This document shows, piece after piece, positions 6,715-14,497 of a stretch of DNA of 18,174 nucleotides; position 1 is the stretch's first letter; each line of letters starts with the position of its first letter. Where the stretch lies: the NCBI GenBank assembly GCA_900551585.1, contig URWU01000008.1:1-18174 (forward strand). The letters run 5' to 3'. The stretch comes from an uncultured Alphaproteobacteria bacterium. Its GTDB lineage: Bacteria; Pseudomonadota; Alphaproteobacteria; RF32; CAG-239. The position numbers and the translations under genes are program-made. The notes beneath the pieces were generated by a model, which worked only from the letters and a program-made list of their open reading frames with translations, ran no database searches and was not told the DNA's origin.

Positions 6715-6742
6715 AAAAACGCCGGAACGAACCGGCGTTTTT
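6715..6742. terminator. Intrinsic terminator after the HdeD-family gene
   Basis: Perfect 11-base stem (AAAAACGCCGG, loop AACGAA, CCGGCGTTTTT). On the minus strand it follows the stop at 6767 by 24 bases and the stem runs into TTTTTG. It is GC-rich at its core with A/T flanks, the standard intrinsic form. Confidence 0.88.
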
Positions 6743-6766
6743 TATCAGGAACCTTTTCAGTTCGGA

Positions 6767-7309
6767 TTAAAACTGAATAACCTTGCGGTTATAAACATAT
6801 TCGGCAATTTCAACCACACCGTATAAAATGACGTAAGTCCCCATCAAAGCAGTCAGCGTAATCGCACCGATTGCGGGATAAGTCAAAATCAAAAAGCCGA
6901 AGATAATACCCAGAACACCGGCCGCCATGGTCCAGCCCATCGAACCGTTGCTCATCTGTTTGCGATACTGATAAGCGCTGGCCAGTTGGATGACACCGAC
7001 AGCCAGACACCACAGAGCAAAAATAATCGGCATTGAAGCGGCTGTCAGTCCGAGGTTGGCAACAAAAATAACACCGACCAGAATATCTAACAGGCCGACA
7101 ACCATATACCATCCGGAATCAAAGGAAAAAGACGCGATGAAATATCCAACACCCACTGCAATAAAAACCACGCCGAGGTACAGCGCCAGAGCAACCAGAG
7201 TAACCTCCGGATTAAACCATACATAAACACCCAGCAGCGCCATCAGAACACCGGCAATCAAATGCCAGATACTCACATTGCGGCTAAGCTTAACTTCAAT
7301 ATCAGCCAT
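6767..7309 (-). CDS. HdeD-family (DUF308) membrane protein
   Basis: A 180-residue inner-membrane protein with six predicted hydrophobic segments and short loops, containing repeated elements of the DUF308/HdeD type (segments starting near WHLIAGVLMALLGVYVWFNP and GWTMAAGVLGIIFGFLILTYP, each followed by a second helix). In E. coli HdeD contributes to acid resistance at high cell density; the family is broad and the exact activity is unknown. ATG at 7309 is preferred because GGAG lies 8 bases before it; an in-frame ATG seven codons upstream has no such site. It has its own terminator and is probably monocistronic. With adiC/adiA nearby it adds to an acid-stress flavour, but that is inference. 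Confidence 0.85.
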   Translation of the reverse strand: MADIEVKLSRNVSIWHLIAGVLMALLGVYVWFNPEVTLVALALYLGVVFIAVGVGYFIASFSFDSGWYMVVGLLDILVGVIFVANLGLTAASMPIIFALWCLAVGVIQLASAYQYRKQMSNGSMGWTMAAGVLGIIFGFLILTYPAIGAITLTALMGTYVILYGVVEIAEYVYNRKVIQF

Positions 7310-7342
7310 AATTGTTTCTCCATAAAGCAAAATTAAAACGAC

Positions 7343-7362
7343 AAGATGTATCTAATCATCTT
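7343..7362. repeat. Short inverted repeat, possible weak terminator of the Mla-type operon
   Basis: AAGATG and CATCTT with an 8-base loop, 37 bases beyond the stop of the lipoprotein gene in its reading direction, followed on the minus strand by TGTCGTTTTAATTTT. It is AU-rich with no strong T run directly after it, so termination would be partial. Read-through into the HdeD-family gene is possible. Confidence 0.35.
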
Positions 7363-7398
7363 TTGCGCATTTTAAATTCTTTTGCGGAAAAATTATGA

Positions 7399-7977
7399 CT
7401 AATGCGGCAATTTTGCGACCTTTTGTGCAATCTGATGCGCCAATTCTGCCGTTAAGCGGCTTTCGGCGCGGACTAATTCATCATAACTGTCACCGGCCTG
7501 CTGTGAAAACTCGCCTCTCTCGCGCACAACGATTTTGCCGTCGCGGTTCAGAGCATACCACCAGGCTCTCAGATGAACCTGATGATCAAAAGCACCGTCA
7601 AACTTATCAACTTCGACAAAGACCACATAATCAAAAGTTTCGCGGCTCAAATTGCGGGCCTTGACAACCGAACGCGGCAGATAAACAGACATATCTGCGG
7701 CAATCGTACGCTGCATCATGGCCGACAAAGCTTCGCTCCAGCGGTTCATTTCCGAAAAACCGAGTTCAACCGAATTATCTTTAACCGTCACAATCTGCGG
7801 TTTATCAAGATAATCGGGAATTTTGACTTCTTCAATGCCGATAGTCATCTGCACATTGCTGACAGCAGCTCCGTCTTGAGAACTGATTCCCTGCAGGCTG
7901 TAAAACTTTGCCGGCCGGCTGGTTCCGACGCAAGCCGACACCAACAGAGCCAAAACCAAACTGACAATTTTCTTCAT
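7399..7977 (-). CDS. PqiC-like ABC-transport auxiliary lipoprotein
   Basis: A 192-residue lipoprotein. Residues 1-15 are a signal peptide and LVSAC ends at the lipidated C16; Val at +2 is not an inner-membrane retention signal, so the outer membrane is expected. The mature part fits the ABC-transport auxiliary domain shared with PqiC (PF03886): FYSLQG after the lipobox, IGIEEVKIPDYLDKPQIV, ELGFSEMNRWSEALSAMMQR and the late VVRERGEFSQQ. Such lipoproteins dock MCE-protein tunnels at the outer membrane. Its ATG directly follows the MCE gene's stop with no gap, and its ribosome site lies inside that gene, so the two are coupled. It fills the outer-membrane role in an operon that has no MlaC or MlaA. 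Confidence 0.87.
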   Translation of the reverse strand: MKKIVSLVLALLVSACVGTSRPAKFYSLQGISSQDGAAVSNVQMTIGIEEVKIPDYLDKPQIVTVKDNSVELGFSEMNRWSEALSAMMQRTIAADMSVYLPRSVVKARNLSRETFDYVVFVEVDKFDGAFDHQVHLRAWWYALNRDGKIVVRERGEFSQQAGDSYDELVRAESRLTAELAHQIAQKVAKLPH

Positions 7978-8742
7978 TTAGTACCGTCCTTTTCCTTTTA
8001 ACAATGCCTCGGGGTGTCTTTCCAGATAATCCGAGAAATTCCTGAATGATTTTGCCGCTTCGCCGATATTAACAATCGCCTTGTTAAGATTATTAACCGT
8101 ATCGGCCGATGCCTGCGAATTGTCGCTGACTATCCGATCAACCTTTGTAACAATTTTACTTATCCGCGGCATTTCATAATTTAAACTTTCAAAAAATTTA
8201 TTAAACTTCTCCACACTTTGGCGAATAGGCAGGCTTTGCAGTCCTTTTGACAATTCACCCATCGGCGACAAGGCTGTCGGAATTTCCATAAAATCAGGAT
8301 TTTTATTTTTCAACACAATCGGCGTATCCGGCAGCATTTCAAACTCAATCATCAATTGTCCGGTCACATAACTCTGGGTTGTCAAACGCGCCCTCAGCCC
8401 TTTTTGAATCAGCGCGTCCAAAACTTCCTGCTTGGTATTAAACTCACCGATAGAGCTGATTCCCTGCCGGTCCATTTTGACATAAACCGGAATACTGAAA
8501 TCTAAACTGTTCGGATTGGCAATCAAATCAATCTTAGCCACTTTGCCGATTTCCACTCCTTTAAATACCACCGGAGAACCGACATTCAAGCCTTTGATGG
8601 ATTCTTCAAAATACATCACCACTTCTTCAGCTTTGTCGCCGAAAAATTTATCCTGCAGCGAGCTGCCGATAATCACCGCCAGCACGGCAATACCGACAAC
8701 CATAAACAACCCCACCATTTTTTTATTCGGTTCTTTACGCAT
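7978..8742 (-). CDS. mlaD: MlaD-type MCE-domain protein
   Basis: A 254-residue protein anchored in the inner membrane by one N-terminal segment (residues about 9-29), with an MCE domain at about 40-120 (VVMYFEESIKGLNVGSPV, FKGVEIGKVAKI, ARLTTQSYVTGQLMIEFEM). The remaining 130 residues are helical with heptad-like spacing, ending LERHPEALLKGKG, a motif common at the end of MCE proteins. MlaD proteins form hexameric rings that pass phospholipid across the periplasm. At 254 residues it is longer than E. coli MlaD (183), and the extra helices could form a tube reaching the lipoprotein partner. ATG at 8742 overlaps the ATPase stop by 8 bases, with GGGGA 8 bases before; a GTG at 8757 is the alternative start. 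Confidence 0.88.
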   Translation of the reverse strand: MRKEPNKKMVGLFMVVGIAVLAVIIGSSLQDKFFGDKAEEVVMYFEESIKGLNVGSPVVFKGVEIGKVAKIDLIANPNSLDFSIPVYVKMDRQGISSIGEFNTKQEVLDALIQKGLRARLTTQSYVTGQLMIEFEMLPDTPIVLKNKNPDFMEIPTALSPMGELSKGLQSLPIRQSVEKFNKFFESLNYEMPRISKIVTKVDRIVSDNSQASADTVNNLNKAIVNIGEAAKSFRNFSDYLERHPEALLKGKGRY

Positions 8743-9499
8743 GACCTTTTTCCCCACGGGTTAAGAAATTCAGCAATTTTTCGTTCGGCGGATTTTTCAG
8801 CAGCTCCTTCGGATTGCCCCGCCCGAGAATACCTTTGATATCGGCATCCAGAAAAATGGAATTGGTACCGATAGCAAAAATAGAACTCAGTTCATGAGTC
8901 ACGACCACAATTGTCGTCCCCAGACTTTGGTTGATATCAATAATCAAATCATCAAGCAGCTTCGAACTGATAGGATCCAGACCGGCTGACGGCTCGTCAA
9001 AATAAACAATTTCGGGATCAAGCGCCAAAGCCCGCGCCAAACCGGCGCGTTTTTTCATACCGCCGCTGATTTCGGACGGATAAAATTCTTCAAACCCGGT
9101 CAAACCGACCAGAGCCAGCTTCAAAGATACCAGCTCATCAATCAGCTTTTCCGAATAATCCGTATACTGCTGCAAAGGCAAAGCTACATTTTCTGCCAAA
9201 GTCATTGAACTGAACAACGCCCCGCTCTGATACAAAATGCCGCAGCGTTTCATAATTTCATCGCGTTTATCGGCACTCGCTTTGGCAAAATCCACACCGT
9301 CAATCCAGATATCGCCTTTTGCCGGCGGCACCAATCCGGTCAAAACCCGCAGCAAACTGCTTTTACCGCCGCCGGAACCGCCCATAATGATAAAAATATC
9401 ACCCTTGTTGACATCAAAGCTGATATCTTTCATCAACACAAAATCACCATAAGCAATGGTCAAATCTTCAACTTTTATTTTAACGTCTTTTTCGCTCAT
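8735..9499 (-). CDS. mlaF: MlaF-type ABC transporter ATPase
   Basis: A 254-residue ATPase that would power lipid movement by the MlaE-type permease. Motifs: Walker A GGSGGGKS at 40-47 with K46, Q-loop Q91 in ILYQSGALF, signature ISGGMKKRAGLARAL from 144, Walker B IVYFDEP at 164-170 with catalytic E169, D-loop SAGLDP, and H-loop H202. The SGGMKKR signature and YQSGALFSSMT are typical of the MlaF/Ttg2A group. Start and stop overlap both neighbours (ATGA with mlaE, 8 bases with mlaD), so the three are made together. Confidence 0.93.
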   Translation of the reverse strand: MSEKDVKIKVEDLTIAYGDFVLMKDISFDVNKGDIFIIMGGSGGGKSSLLRVLTGLVPPAKGDIWIDGVDFAKASADKRDEIMKRCGILYQSGALFSSMTLAENVALPLQQYTDYSEKLIDELVSLKLALVGLTGFEEFYPSEISGGMKKRAGLARALALDPEIVYFDEPSAGLDPISSKLLDDLIIDINQSLGTTIVVVTHELSSIFAIGTNSIFLDADIKGILGRGNPKELLKNPPNEKLLNFLTRGEKGHA

Positions 9500-10602
9500 A
9501 TGCCCAAGACCTCAAAAATAAGCGTGATAATCCCTGTCGCCACAATCATCACCACAATTGAAGAAACCACCGCTTTGGTTGTTGCCACACCGACGCTGTC
9601 GGCATTGCGCCCGCAGTTGACACCGTAATAACAGCCGCATAAAGCAATAATCAGCCCGAAAACCAAACCATGAAACAAACCAACCCAGAAGTTGGTCATA
9701 TTCATTGCATCATAAGAATATTTCCAATACTCCTGCGGCGAAATGTCGAGCATAAGCACGCCGACAAAAGCGCCGCCGAGCATACCGGCCGCATCAGCCA
9801 GAATTGTCAGAAAAGGCATTGTAATCAACAAACTCAGCGTTCTCGGCAAAACCAGAAAATCGCTGATTGGCACCCCCATGGTTTTCAGGGCGTCAATTTC
9901 TTCATTAACCTGCATAGTACCGATAGTCGCGGCATAAGAAGCACCTGTTCGGCCGGCCATGATAATCCCGACCATAATCGCGCCCATAATGCGCGTCATG
10001 CCGATTGTCACCAGGCTGGCAACATATATCTGCGCACCGAAAGTTTTAAGCTGGATAGCACCGACAAAAGCCAAAATCAAACCAACCATGAAACTGACGA
10101 GCGTCACAATACCGACGGCCTTGTAACTGCTGTCTTCCAGCGCAAACAAAAAATCAACCTTGCGCATAACGGCGCTGCCGGCAATCAGCCGCACAAAAGA
10201 ATGAAAAGTCGTTACCACAAATTTCCAGGCCCGCAGCAGGCTCTGATAAATTTTCAAACCCCAATCGCCGAAAGCGGCCAGCCAGGGCAAACCGCTGCCG
10301 TTGTCGCGGCTCGGCTTACGGTCGACTTCCAAAGCAAGCCCGATTAATGTCTGCAGATTTTTGGGCAGAGACGAAAAATCATATTCCCGTTTTTTGGCTT
10401 TGGCGGTTTTTGCCAGATGATACAAAATCACCACCAGGGTTGAATCCCATTTTTGCAAACCGCTATCAGCCGCGCGAATAGATTTCACCTGTTCGGCCGC
10501 TTTGAACAAACGTGCCTTTTCGGCTTCATCATCATAACCGACAAAGTCTCCGCTCAGGCTGACAATCAATTCCTGATTTGCAATTTGATAACCGAGTTTC
10601 AT
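9496..10602 (-). CDS. mlaE: MlaE-type lipid permease with N-terminal STAS domain
   Basis: A 368-residue protein. Residues 1 to about 100 form a STAS-like domain (ELIVSLSGDF near the start, then KWDSTLVVILYHL where STAS proteins carry a D-S/T motif). The rest is the MlaE permease: FVVTTFHSF, VGIVTLVSFMVGLILAFVGAIQL, TRIMGAIMVGIIMAGRTGASYAATIGTMQVNEEIDALKTMG (the coupling region) and the closing helices. E. coli encodes the STAS part separately as MlaB; fusion in one chain is known in other groups. ATG at 10602 with AGGG 6 bases before is preferred over a TTG 19 codons upstream, since a promoter -10 lies within that extension. Confidence 0.9.
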   Translation of the reverse strand: MKLGYQIANQELIVSLSGDFVGYDDEAEKARLFKAAEQVKSIRAADSGLQKWDSTLVVILYHLAKTAKAKKREYDFSSLPKNLQTLIGLALEVDRKPSRDNGSGLPWLAAFGDWGLKIYQSLLRAWKFVVTTFHSFVRLIAGSAVMRKVDFLFALEDSSYKAVGIVTLVSFMVGLILAFVGAIQLKTFGAQIYVASLVTIGMTRIMGAIMVGIIMAGRTGASYAATIGTMQVNEEIDALKTMGVPISDFLVLPRTLSLLITMPFLTILADAAGMLGGAFVGVLMLDISPQEYWKYSYDAMNMTNFWVGLFHGLVFGLIIALCGCYYGVNCGRNADSVGVATTKAVVSSIVVMIVATGIITLIFEVLGI

Positions 10603-10635
10603 TTCCGACCCTGAACAAAATTTAAATTCAGCCTC

Positions 10636-10663
10636 ATTATTCCACAAATTTACAGACAATCAA
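10636..10663 (-). promoter_or_regulatory. Promoter of the mlaE-mlaF-mlaD-lipoprotein operon
   Basis: On the minus strand TTGATT (10658-10663) and AATAAT (10636-10641) are 16 bases apart, and transcription would start about 25 bases before the chosen mlaE ATG. The placement also argues for the shorter mlaE start. Confidence 0.5.
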
Positions 10664-10759
10664 GCTGTTATTCGCCGCTTTACCGCAAAATTTCTCAAAT
10701 TTGGTATGTAATCTTAAAATAACGTCAAACTTGGCTTTTTCCAATGCTGCCGCCGATAA

Positions 10760-10777
10760 AAGTTTTTTAAAAAACTT
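10760..10777. repeat. 18-base perfect palindrome upstream of the MATE gene
   Basis: AAGTTTTTTAAAAAACTT reads the same on both strands and ends two bases before the candidate -35 of the MATE promoter. It could be an operator for an efflux-pump regulator or an AT-rich bend. No regulator gene lies beside it. The rest of the 251-base gap between mlaE and the MATE gene holds the two divergent promoters and nothing else I can identify. Confidence 0.4.
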
Positions 10778-10779
10778 GC

Positions 10780-10808
10780 TTTACAATTAAAATTCGCGGC
10801 ATTACATT
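10780..10808 (+). promoter_or_regulatory. Promoter of the MATE efflux gene
   Basis: TTTACA (10780-10785) and TACATT (10803-10808) with an ideal 17-base spacer. Transcription would start near 10815, leaving a leader of about 40 bases. Confidence 0.55.
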
Positions 10809-10853
10809 ACAGCCGCTAAAATAAAAGAATTTTTTTCAAGAACAGGTAATCAC

Positions 10854-12275
10854 ATGATAAAAGATTTAACAGTCGGCAACCCGGTCGGACTGATTATAAG
10901 ATTCGCCCTGCCGCTATTGGCCGGCAATGTTTTCCAGCAGCTTTACAACATTTCCGACATCATCATTGTCGGCCGTTTGCTCGGTGTCAATGCTCTGGCC
11001 GCGGCCGGCGCTTCCGCACCGATTTATTTTACTGTTCTGCTGATTACGCTCGGTTTCACTGCCGGTTTATGCGTCATCACCGCCCAGCGCTTCGGCGCCA
11101 AAGATGAAGCAGGACTGCGCCGCTCCGTCACTCACAGCATGATGGCCGGCACCGTCTTAAGCCTGCTGACCACACTTCTCATGACTGTTTATATGAGACC
11201 GATTCTTATTGCCATGAAAGTCCCGGCTGAAATCATGACCGATACATATAACTTTATCTTTACCCTCACTCTGGGACTGGTCATGATTGTCAGCTACAAC
11301 CTCTTGGCCGGTTTTATCCGTGCTTTGGGCGACAGCAAAACCCCGCTTTATTTTTTGATTTTTTCATCGGTTTTAAACGTTCTGCTCAATTTGCTGTTTA
11401 TCTATGTGATGAAAATGGGCATTATAGGGTCAGCGCTCGGAACTCTTGTCTCAATGACAGTTTCGGTCGTCTTATGCGTTTTTTATATCAACCGCAAATT
11501 TCCGATTTTGCGCCTCCGCAAAGAAGACTGGAAATATGACCACAATTTTATGAAGCAGCATTTGGCCATTGCCATACCGATGTCTGTCCAATTCTCGGTC
11601 ATTGCTGTCGGCCTGTTGATTATCCAGAGAGTCTGCAATTCTTTCGGTCCGGATACAATTGCCGCCTTTACCTCGGCGCTGCGCATTGAACAGCTGGCCA
11701 CCCAGCCGCTGGTTGCCTTGGGCTTGGCCCTGGCAACTTATTCCGCCCAAAATTACGGTGCCGGCATGATTGGCCGTATCCGCCGCGGTGTTTATCATTG
11801 CTCGCTGATTTCTCTGGGTTTTGCCGTCTCCCTCGCCTTACTGGTCCGCTTTGTCGGTGAGGATATGATTCAGGTCTTTCTTGATGTTGAAAATGCCGAA
11901 ATCATCACAATCGGCCGTAGCTATCTGAATATCACAACGCTGTTTTACTTTTTCCTGGGGCAGATTTTTATCTTCCGCAACACCCTGCAAGGAATGGGCA
12001 ATACGGCAATTCCGATGACAGCCTGCCTTGTCGAGTTGTTGATGCGTTCCCTTGCCGCTGTTTTTCTTGCAGATAAAATCGGCTATCTCGGCTTGTGCTA
12101 TGCCAGTCCGATTGCCTGGATCGGCGCCTCGCTTGTCGTGGCTTTCGGTTACCTCTTCACTATTCGCCGCCTGCGCCGCCATTATCTTAAAAACCACCTG
12201 AAATGGCTCGGCAACAAGCTCGGCCTCAAAACACCGCAGCCGGAAATTCTGCCCGAAGCAGCCCCCGCCGAATAA
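10854..12275 (+). CDS. MATE-family multidrug/toxin efflux pump
   Basis: A 473-residue inner-membrane antiporter with 12 predicted segments in two MatE halves. Landmarks are FALPLLAGNVFQQLYNISDIIIVGRLLG in the first helix pair, AQRFGAKDE after helix 2, NLLAGFIRALGDSKTPLYF in the first half, and IPMSVQFSVIAVGLLIIQ and NTLQGMGNTAIPM in the second. These are typical of the MepA/DinF-like branch, which exports cationic compounds using a sodium or proton gradient; the substrate cannot be read from sequence. AGG lies 7 bases before the ATG. The tail after the last helix is basic then Pro/Glu-rich. It has its own promoter and terminator, so it is a single-gene unit. Confidence 0.92.
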   Translation: MIKDLTVGNPVGLIIRFALPLLAGNVFQQLYNISDIIIVGRLLGVNALAAAGASAPIYFTVLLITLGFTAGLCVITAQRFGAKDEAGLRRSVTHSMMAGTVLSLLTTLLMTVYMRPILIAMKVPAEIMTDTYNFIFTLTLGLVMIVSYNLLAGFIRALGDSKTPLYFLIFSSVLNVLLNLLFIYVMKMGIIGSALGTLVSMTVSVVLCVFYINRKFPILRLRKEDWKYDHNFMKQHLAIAIPMSVQFSVIAVGLLIIQRVCNSFGPDTIAAFTSALRIEQLATQPLVALGLALATYSAQNYGAGMIGRIRRGVYHCSLISLGFAVSLALLVRFVGEDMIQVFLDVENAEIITIGRSYLNITTLFYFFLGQIFIFRNTLQGMGNTAIPMTACLVELLMRSLAAVFLADKIGYLGLCYASPIAWIGASLVVAFGYLFTIRRLRRHYLKNHLKWLGNKLGLKTPQPEILPEAAPAE

Positions 12276-12278
12276 ACC

Positions 12279-12304
12279 AAAAGCTCCGTTAAACCGGAGC
12301 TTTT
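12279..12304. terminator. Bidirectional intrinsic terminator
   Basis: AAAAGCTCCG, loop TTAAAC, CGGAGCTTTT: a 10-base perfect stem directly after the MATE gene and 7 bases from the stop of the convergent gene. T runs follow on both strands, so it can end transcripts from both sides. Confidence 0.9.
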
Positions 12305-12310
12305 TCAAGT

Positions 12311-12700
12311 TCAGCCGTTTTCAAGATAGGCTTGCAGCATGGCCACCCATTCAGGATGACGACTGTAAACAAAAGTCTCGCCGATTTTGGCCATCGCGGC
12401 TTTGCCGTCGGCAATCACCGCCCGCTGATAATTTTCCATGCCGCCGCGGAATAAATAACAAACCGCCGGATTTTCCTTTTTCGCCGCCTCAAACCGCTCG
12501 GAACTGCCAAAGTAATAGCGCGTTACTTTGCCGCCGCGCGCGCAAAATTCATTCAAGGCCTGAAAATAACGGCTGTCCGGCTGCACATGATGACAATCAT
12601 CTTCTCCTTCAACTACCTGCAATTTATGCTGCGCCTGTTCAACCATTTCAATCACTTTTGCAAGCACATCTTCATTATTGATTACCTGATAGAGTTTCAT
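12311..12700 (-). CDS. Small protein of unknown function, coupled to the upstream unknown gene
   Basis: A 129-residue soluble protein I do not recognise. ATG at 12700 is chosen because GAGG lies 5 bases before it, at the very end of the upstream gene, whose stop is only 2 bases away; the pair is surely co-translated. The pattern of a helix (VLAKVIEMVEQAQHKLQVV), a strand, then CARGGKVTRYYFGS and later RAVIADGKAAMAKIGETFVYSRHPEWVAMLQAYL resembles one half of a phospholipase-D-like fold, but the catalytic HxK motif is absent. This could be a non-catalytic sensor or binding domain. The fold idea is inference from the strand and helix pattern only. Three cysteines (36, 53, 81) and a His pair (37-38) are scattered rather than in a metal motif. 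Confidence 0.75.
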   Translation of the reverse strand: MKLYQVINNEDVLAKVIEMVEQAQHKLQVVEGEDDCHHVQPDSRYFQALNEFCARGGKVTRYYFGSSERFEAAKKENPAVCYLFRGGMENYQRAVIADGKAAMAKIGETFVYSRHPEWVAMLQAYLENG

Positions 12701-12702
12701 TT

Positions 12703-14316
12703 TTACCTCGCTTTGCTGCACATAAAACGAAATGCCGTCAGCCTTGGTTGGCCATTGCCGTAAAAGACTGCATTGTCACGGTTAAGCGGCACAGCCGACA
12801 ATTCCACCGTTTTATTTTGAATCGCAGATTTTTCATAAGCCTTATAAATCTGCCCGAAACTGTGCAGAGAATATTTAAACGCCGGCACCGGCATTTGACA
12901 ACCGCTGACTTTGGCATAAATAATATCTTCATTCATATCAAAACGTTTCATAATATATTGCAGGCGGTTAAAAATATTCTCGGCATTTTTGGCCGTAATA
13001 TCCTTAGGCTTGATCAGCTGCATAAACTGCTCGATATTCTTGGACGGAACTTGCATTGTTTTCAAAGTCGTTGCCCGGTCTTTGAAATAATAAACCAGCG
13101 GATCGGCCAGGCAGGCAATATCATGACGACGGACATGCTCAACAAATTTTCCGAAGTTTTTATCATGGCTGTTAACATTCAGCAGCAAAACTTCTTCATC
13201 TTTGCCAAGGCTCTGATAATCGCGCAGTGTCTTAACTTCCGCTTCCTTGCCGATACTCTGCAGCATTTTTTGCAATGCTTTGATTTCAAGAAGCTCCAGA
13301 CTGTCGGAACGGCAATCGACAACTTCTTCTCTGGTCATCAACACCACCTTGTCTTTGTGCAAAAACTGCGCCGCCGTTGCTTTCAGGCGGTCCTTAAGCT
13401 GCAAATTGGCATCAACCACCCGCTGCAGATTGCCGTTTGACGGCCGGTTCAGCATTGTCATAAACAAACCGACATCGGGCATATTAATTTTTTCAACCTC
13501 AATATTACCCTTACGGTCAACAAAACAATCCGGCTGAAAATACAGCAAACCGCGGCCTTGATAATCTTTCGGCCCCTGCTCGGCAAATTTTGTTTCCGCA
13601 CCGGCTGCCGCCTGTTCAAAACTCAGTCCCTTATCCAGCAAATCACGCGTATATTCTGCCAAAGACAAAGACTTATTCAAAGCCTCGTCAATTTTTGCCC
13701 GCAGCTGCGGAATCTTGGCTATCGGAAACTGCACATTGCGGTTGGTTTCGGCCGGACGGATAAAAAAGAAACCGCTTTTAGAACCGACATGGCCGCCGTC
13801 ATGCAGCTGCAAACCCTGTTCAGCGGCCATAAATCGGAACTTATTAACCAGCGCGGCCGTCGTGCGATAATCGTTTTTTTCAAAAGATTTCTGAATCTTT
13901 GCCGCCAAAGCCGCCAATTGCGGATAACCGCCGCCGGCCAGCTGCTCGTCAATCAGAACTTCCGGCATTGCAAAACCTTTATCTCCTTTGAGGTCATAAT
14001 GCAGGTTGCTATCATTGCCTAAATCAAAACGGGTAAAATTGCCGCCCGGCCCCTGATCCATGCGTAAATGGCGATAAGCGCCGGCACCGCGCAGGCGGTA
14101 TTGGATTTTATCATAATCATCGGGAAAAAATGCCAGCAGCAAATCAAACGGCGGCTGCTTGCGGATATTCTTAAAATTGCGGTTTGCCGTGATAATTTCT
14201 TCTGCAGACGGCGTTTCTCTGCCGATTAAATTCTCGGCCAAATCATAGTAAGTTGCAAAGGTTCCTCCGGCCATTTTCACGCGGCCGCAGTCCTCAATTA
14301 AATATTCATAGGACAT
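12703..14316 (-). CDS. 537-residue protein of unknown function, possible divergent ATP-grasp enzyme
   Basis: I do not recognise this soluble protein. ATG at 14316 is preferred over the ATG just before it because GGAG then lies 7 bases upstream. No signal peptide or membrane segment is seen. Around 259-291 the pattern D-x3-D-x2-G-x4-E-x2-N-x-P (YFQPDCFVDRKGNIEVEKIN) resembles the pre-ATP-grasp part of glutathionylspermidine-synthase-like enzymes. About 323-425 reads as an alternating strand/helix domain (VVLMTREE, ALQKMLQSIGKEAEV, EEVLLLNVNS, IACLADPLVYYFKDRATTL) with the 'nominal K/R after D' feature of that group. The C-terminus (464-537: IIYAKVSGC, VELSAVPLNRD, LTAFRF) could be a worn ATP-binding domain. 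The glycine-rich segments near 75-93 and 173-184 are unexplained. It is coupled to the 129-residue gene, and nothing else nearby explains its role. Confidence 0.78.
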   Translation of the reverse strand: MSYEYLIEDCGRVKMAGGTFATYYDLAENLIGRETPSAEEIITANRNFKNIRKQPPFDLLLAFFPDDYDKIQYRLRGAGAYRHLRMDQGPGGNFTRFDLGNDSNLHYDLKGDKGFAMPEVLIDEQLAGGGYPQLAALAAKIQKSFEKNDYRTTAALVNKFRFMAAEQGLQLHDGGHVGSKSGFFFIRPAETNRNVQFPIAKIPQLRAKIDEALNKSLSLAEYTRDLLDKGLSFEQAAAGAETKFAEQGPKDYQGRGLLYFQPDCFVDRKGNIEVEKINMPDVGLFMTMLNRPSNGNLQRVVDANLQLKDRLKATAAQFLHKDKVVLMTREEVVDCRSDSLELLEIKALQKMLQSIGKEAEVKTLRDYQSLGKDEEVLLLNVNSHDKNFGKFVEHVRRHDIACLADPLVYYFKDRATTLKTMQVPSKNIEQFMQLIKPKDITAKNAENIFNRLQYIMKRFDMNEDIIYAKVSGCQMPVPAFKYSLHSFGQIYKAYEKSAIQNKTVELSAVPLNRDNAVFYGNGQPRLTAFRFMCSKAR

Positions 14317-14357
14317 CATTCATCTCCATTTTAGAAAATGTTATTAAATTTCAATAG

Positions 14358-14363
14358 ATTATA
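14358..14363 (-). promoter_or_regulatory. Candidate -10 box for the unknown gene pair
   Basis: TATAAT on the minus strand, about 40 bases before the start at 14316. The -35 position (TGAATT with a 17-base spacer) is poor, so a regulator may help. Confidence 0.4.
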
Positions 14364-14400
14364 TTATTTAGACAGATTTAAATTCAGATACGGAAAAATA

Positions 14401-14417
14401 TGGCACTAGCAGTGCCA
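14401..14417. repeat. 17-base palindrome TGGCACT-AGC-AGTGCCA
   Basis: Perfect 7-base arms around a 3-base centre in the 288-base divergent gap between the unknown gene pair and the MFS gene. It has mixed base content, so chance is less likely than for the AT-rich palindromes. It lies some 40 bases upstream of the candidate -10 of the minus-strand pair, an operator-like spot. No T run follows, so it is not a terminator. Confidence 0.5.
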
Positions 14418-14478
14418 CCAGAAGAAACGAGCAACCAATGTAAAATCAGTTTTTTGCATTAACTTTCCTATTATCCGA

Positions 14479-14497
14479 ATTCATCAGGAAGATGAAT
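14479..14497. repeat. 7-base inverted repeat ATTCATC / GATGAAT
   Basis: Perfect arms around AGGAA in the same divergent gap. Beyond this, a run of nine T at 14548-14556 and AT-rich sequence lead to the MFS gene, with no clear promoter that I can assign. Confidence 0.35.

Noticed and set aside
9670..10347. 225-residue plus-strand frame antisense to mlaE
   Set aside because: His/Asn/Gln-rich composition typical of a shadow frame; mlaE has strong permease motifs on the other strand.
12748..14022. Two plus-strand frames (230 and 154 residues) opposite the 537-residue gene
   Set aside because: No ribosome sites or recognisable domains, and Phe/Ile/Arg-rich shadow composition. The minus-strand frame is longer, coupled to its neighbour, and has a proper start.
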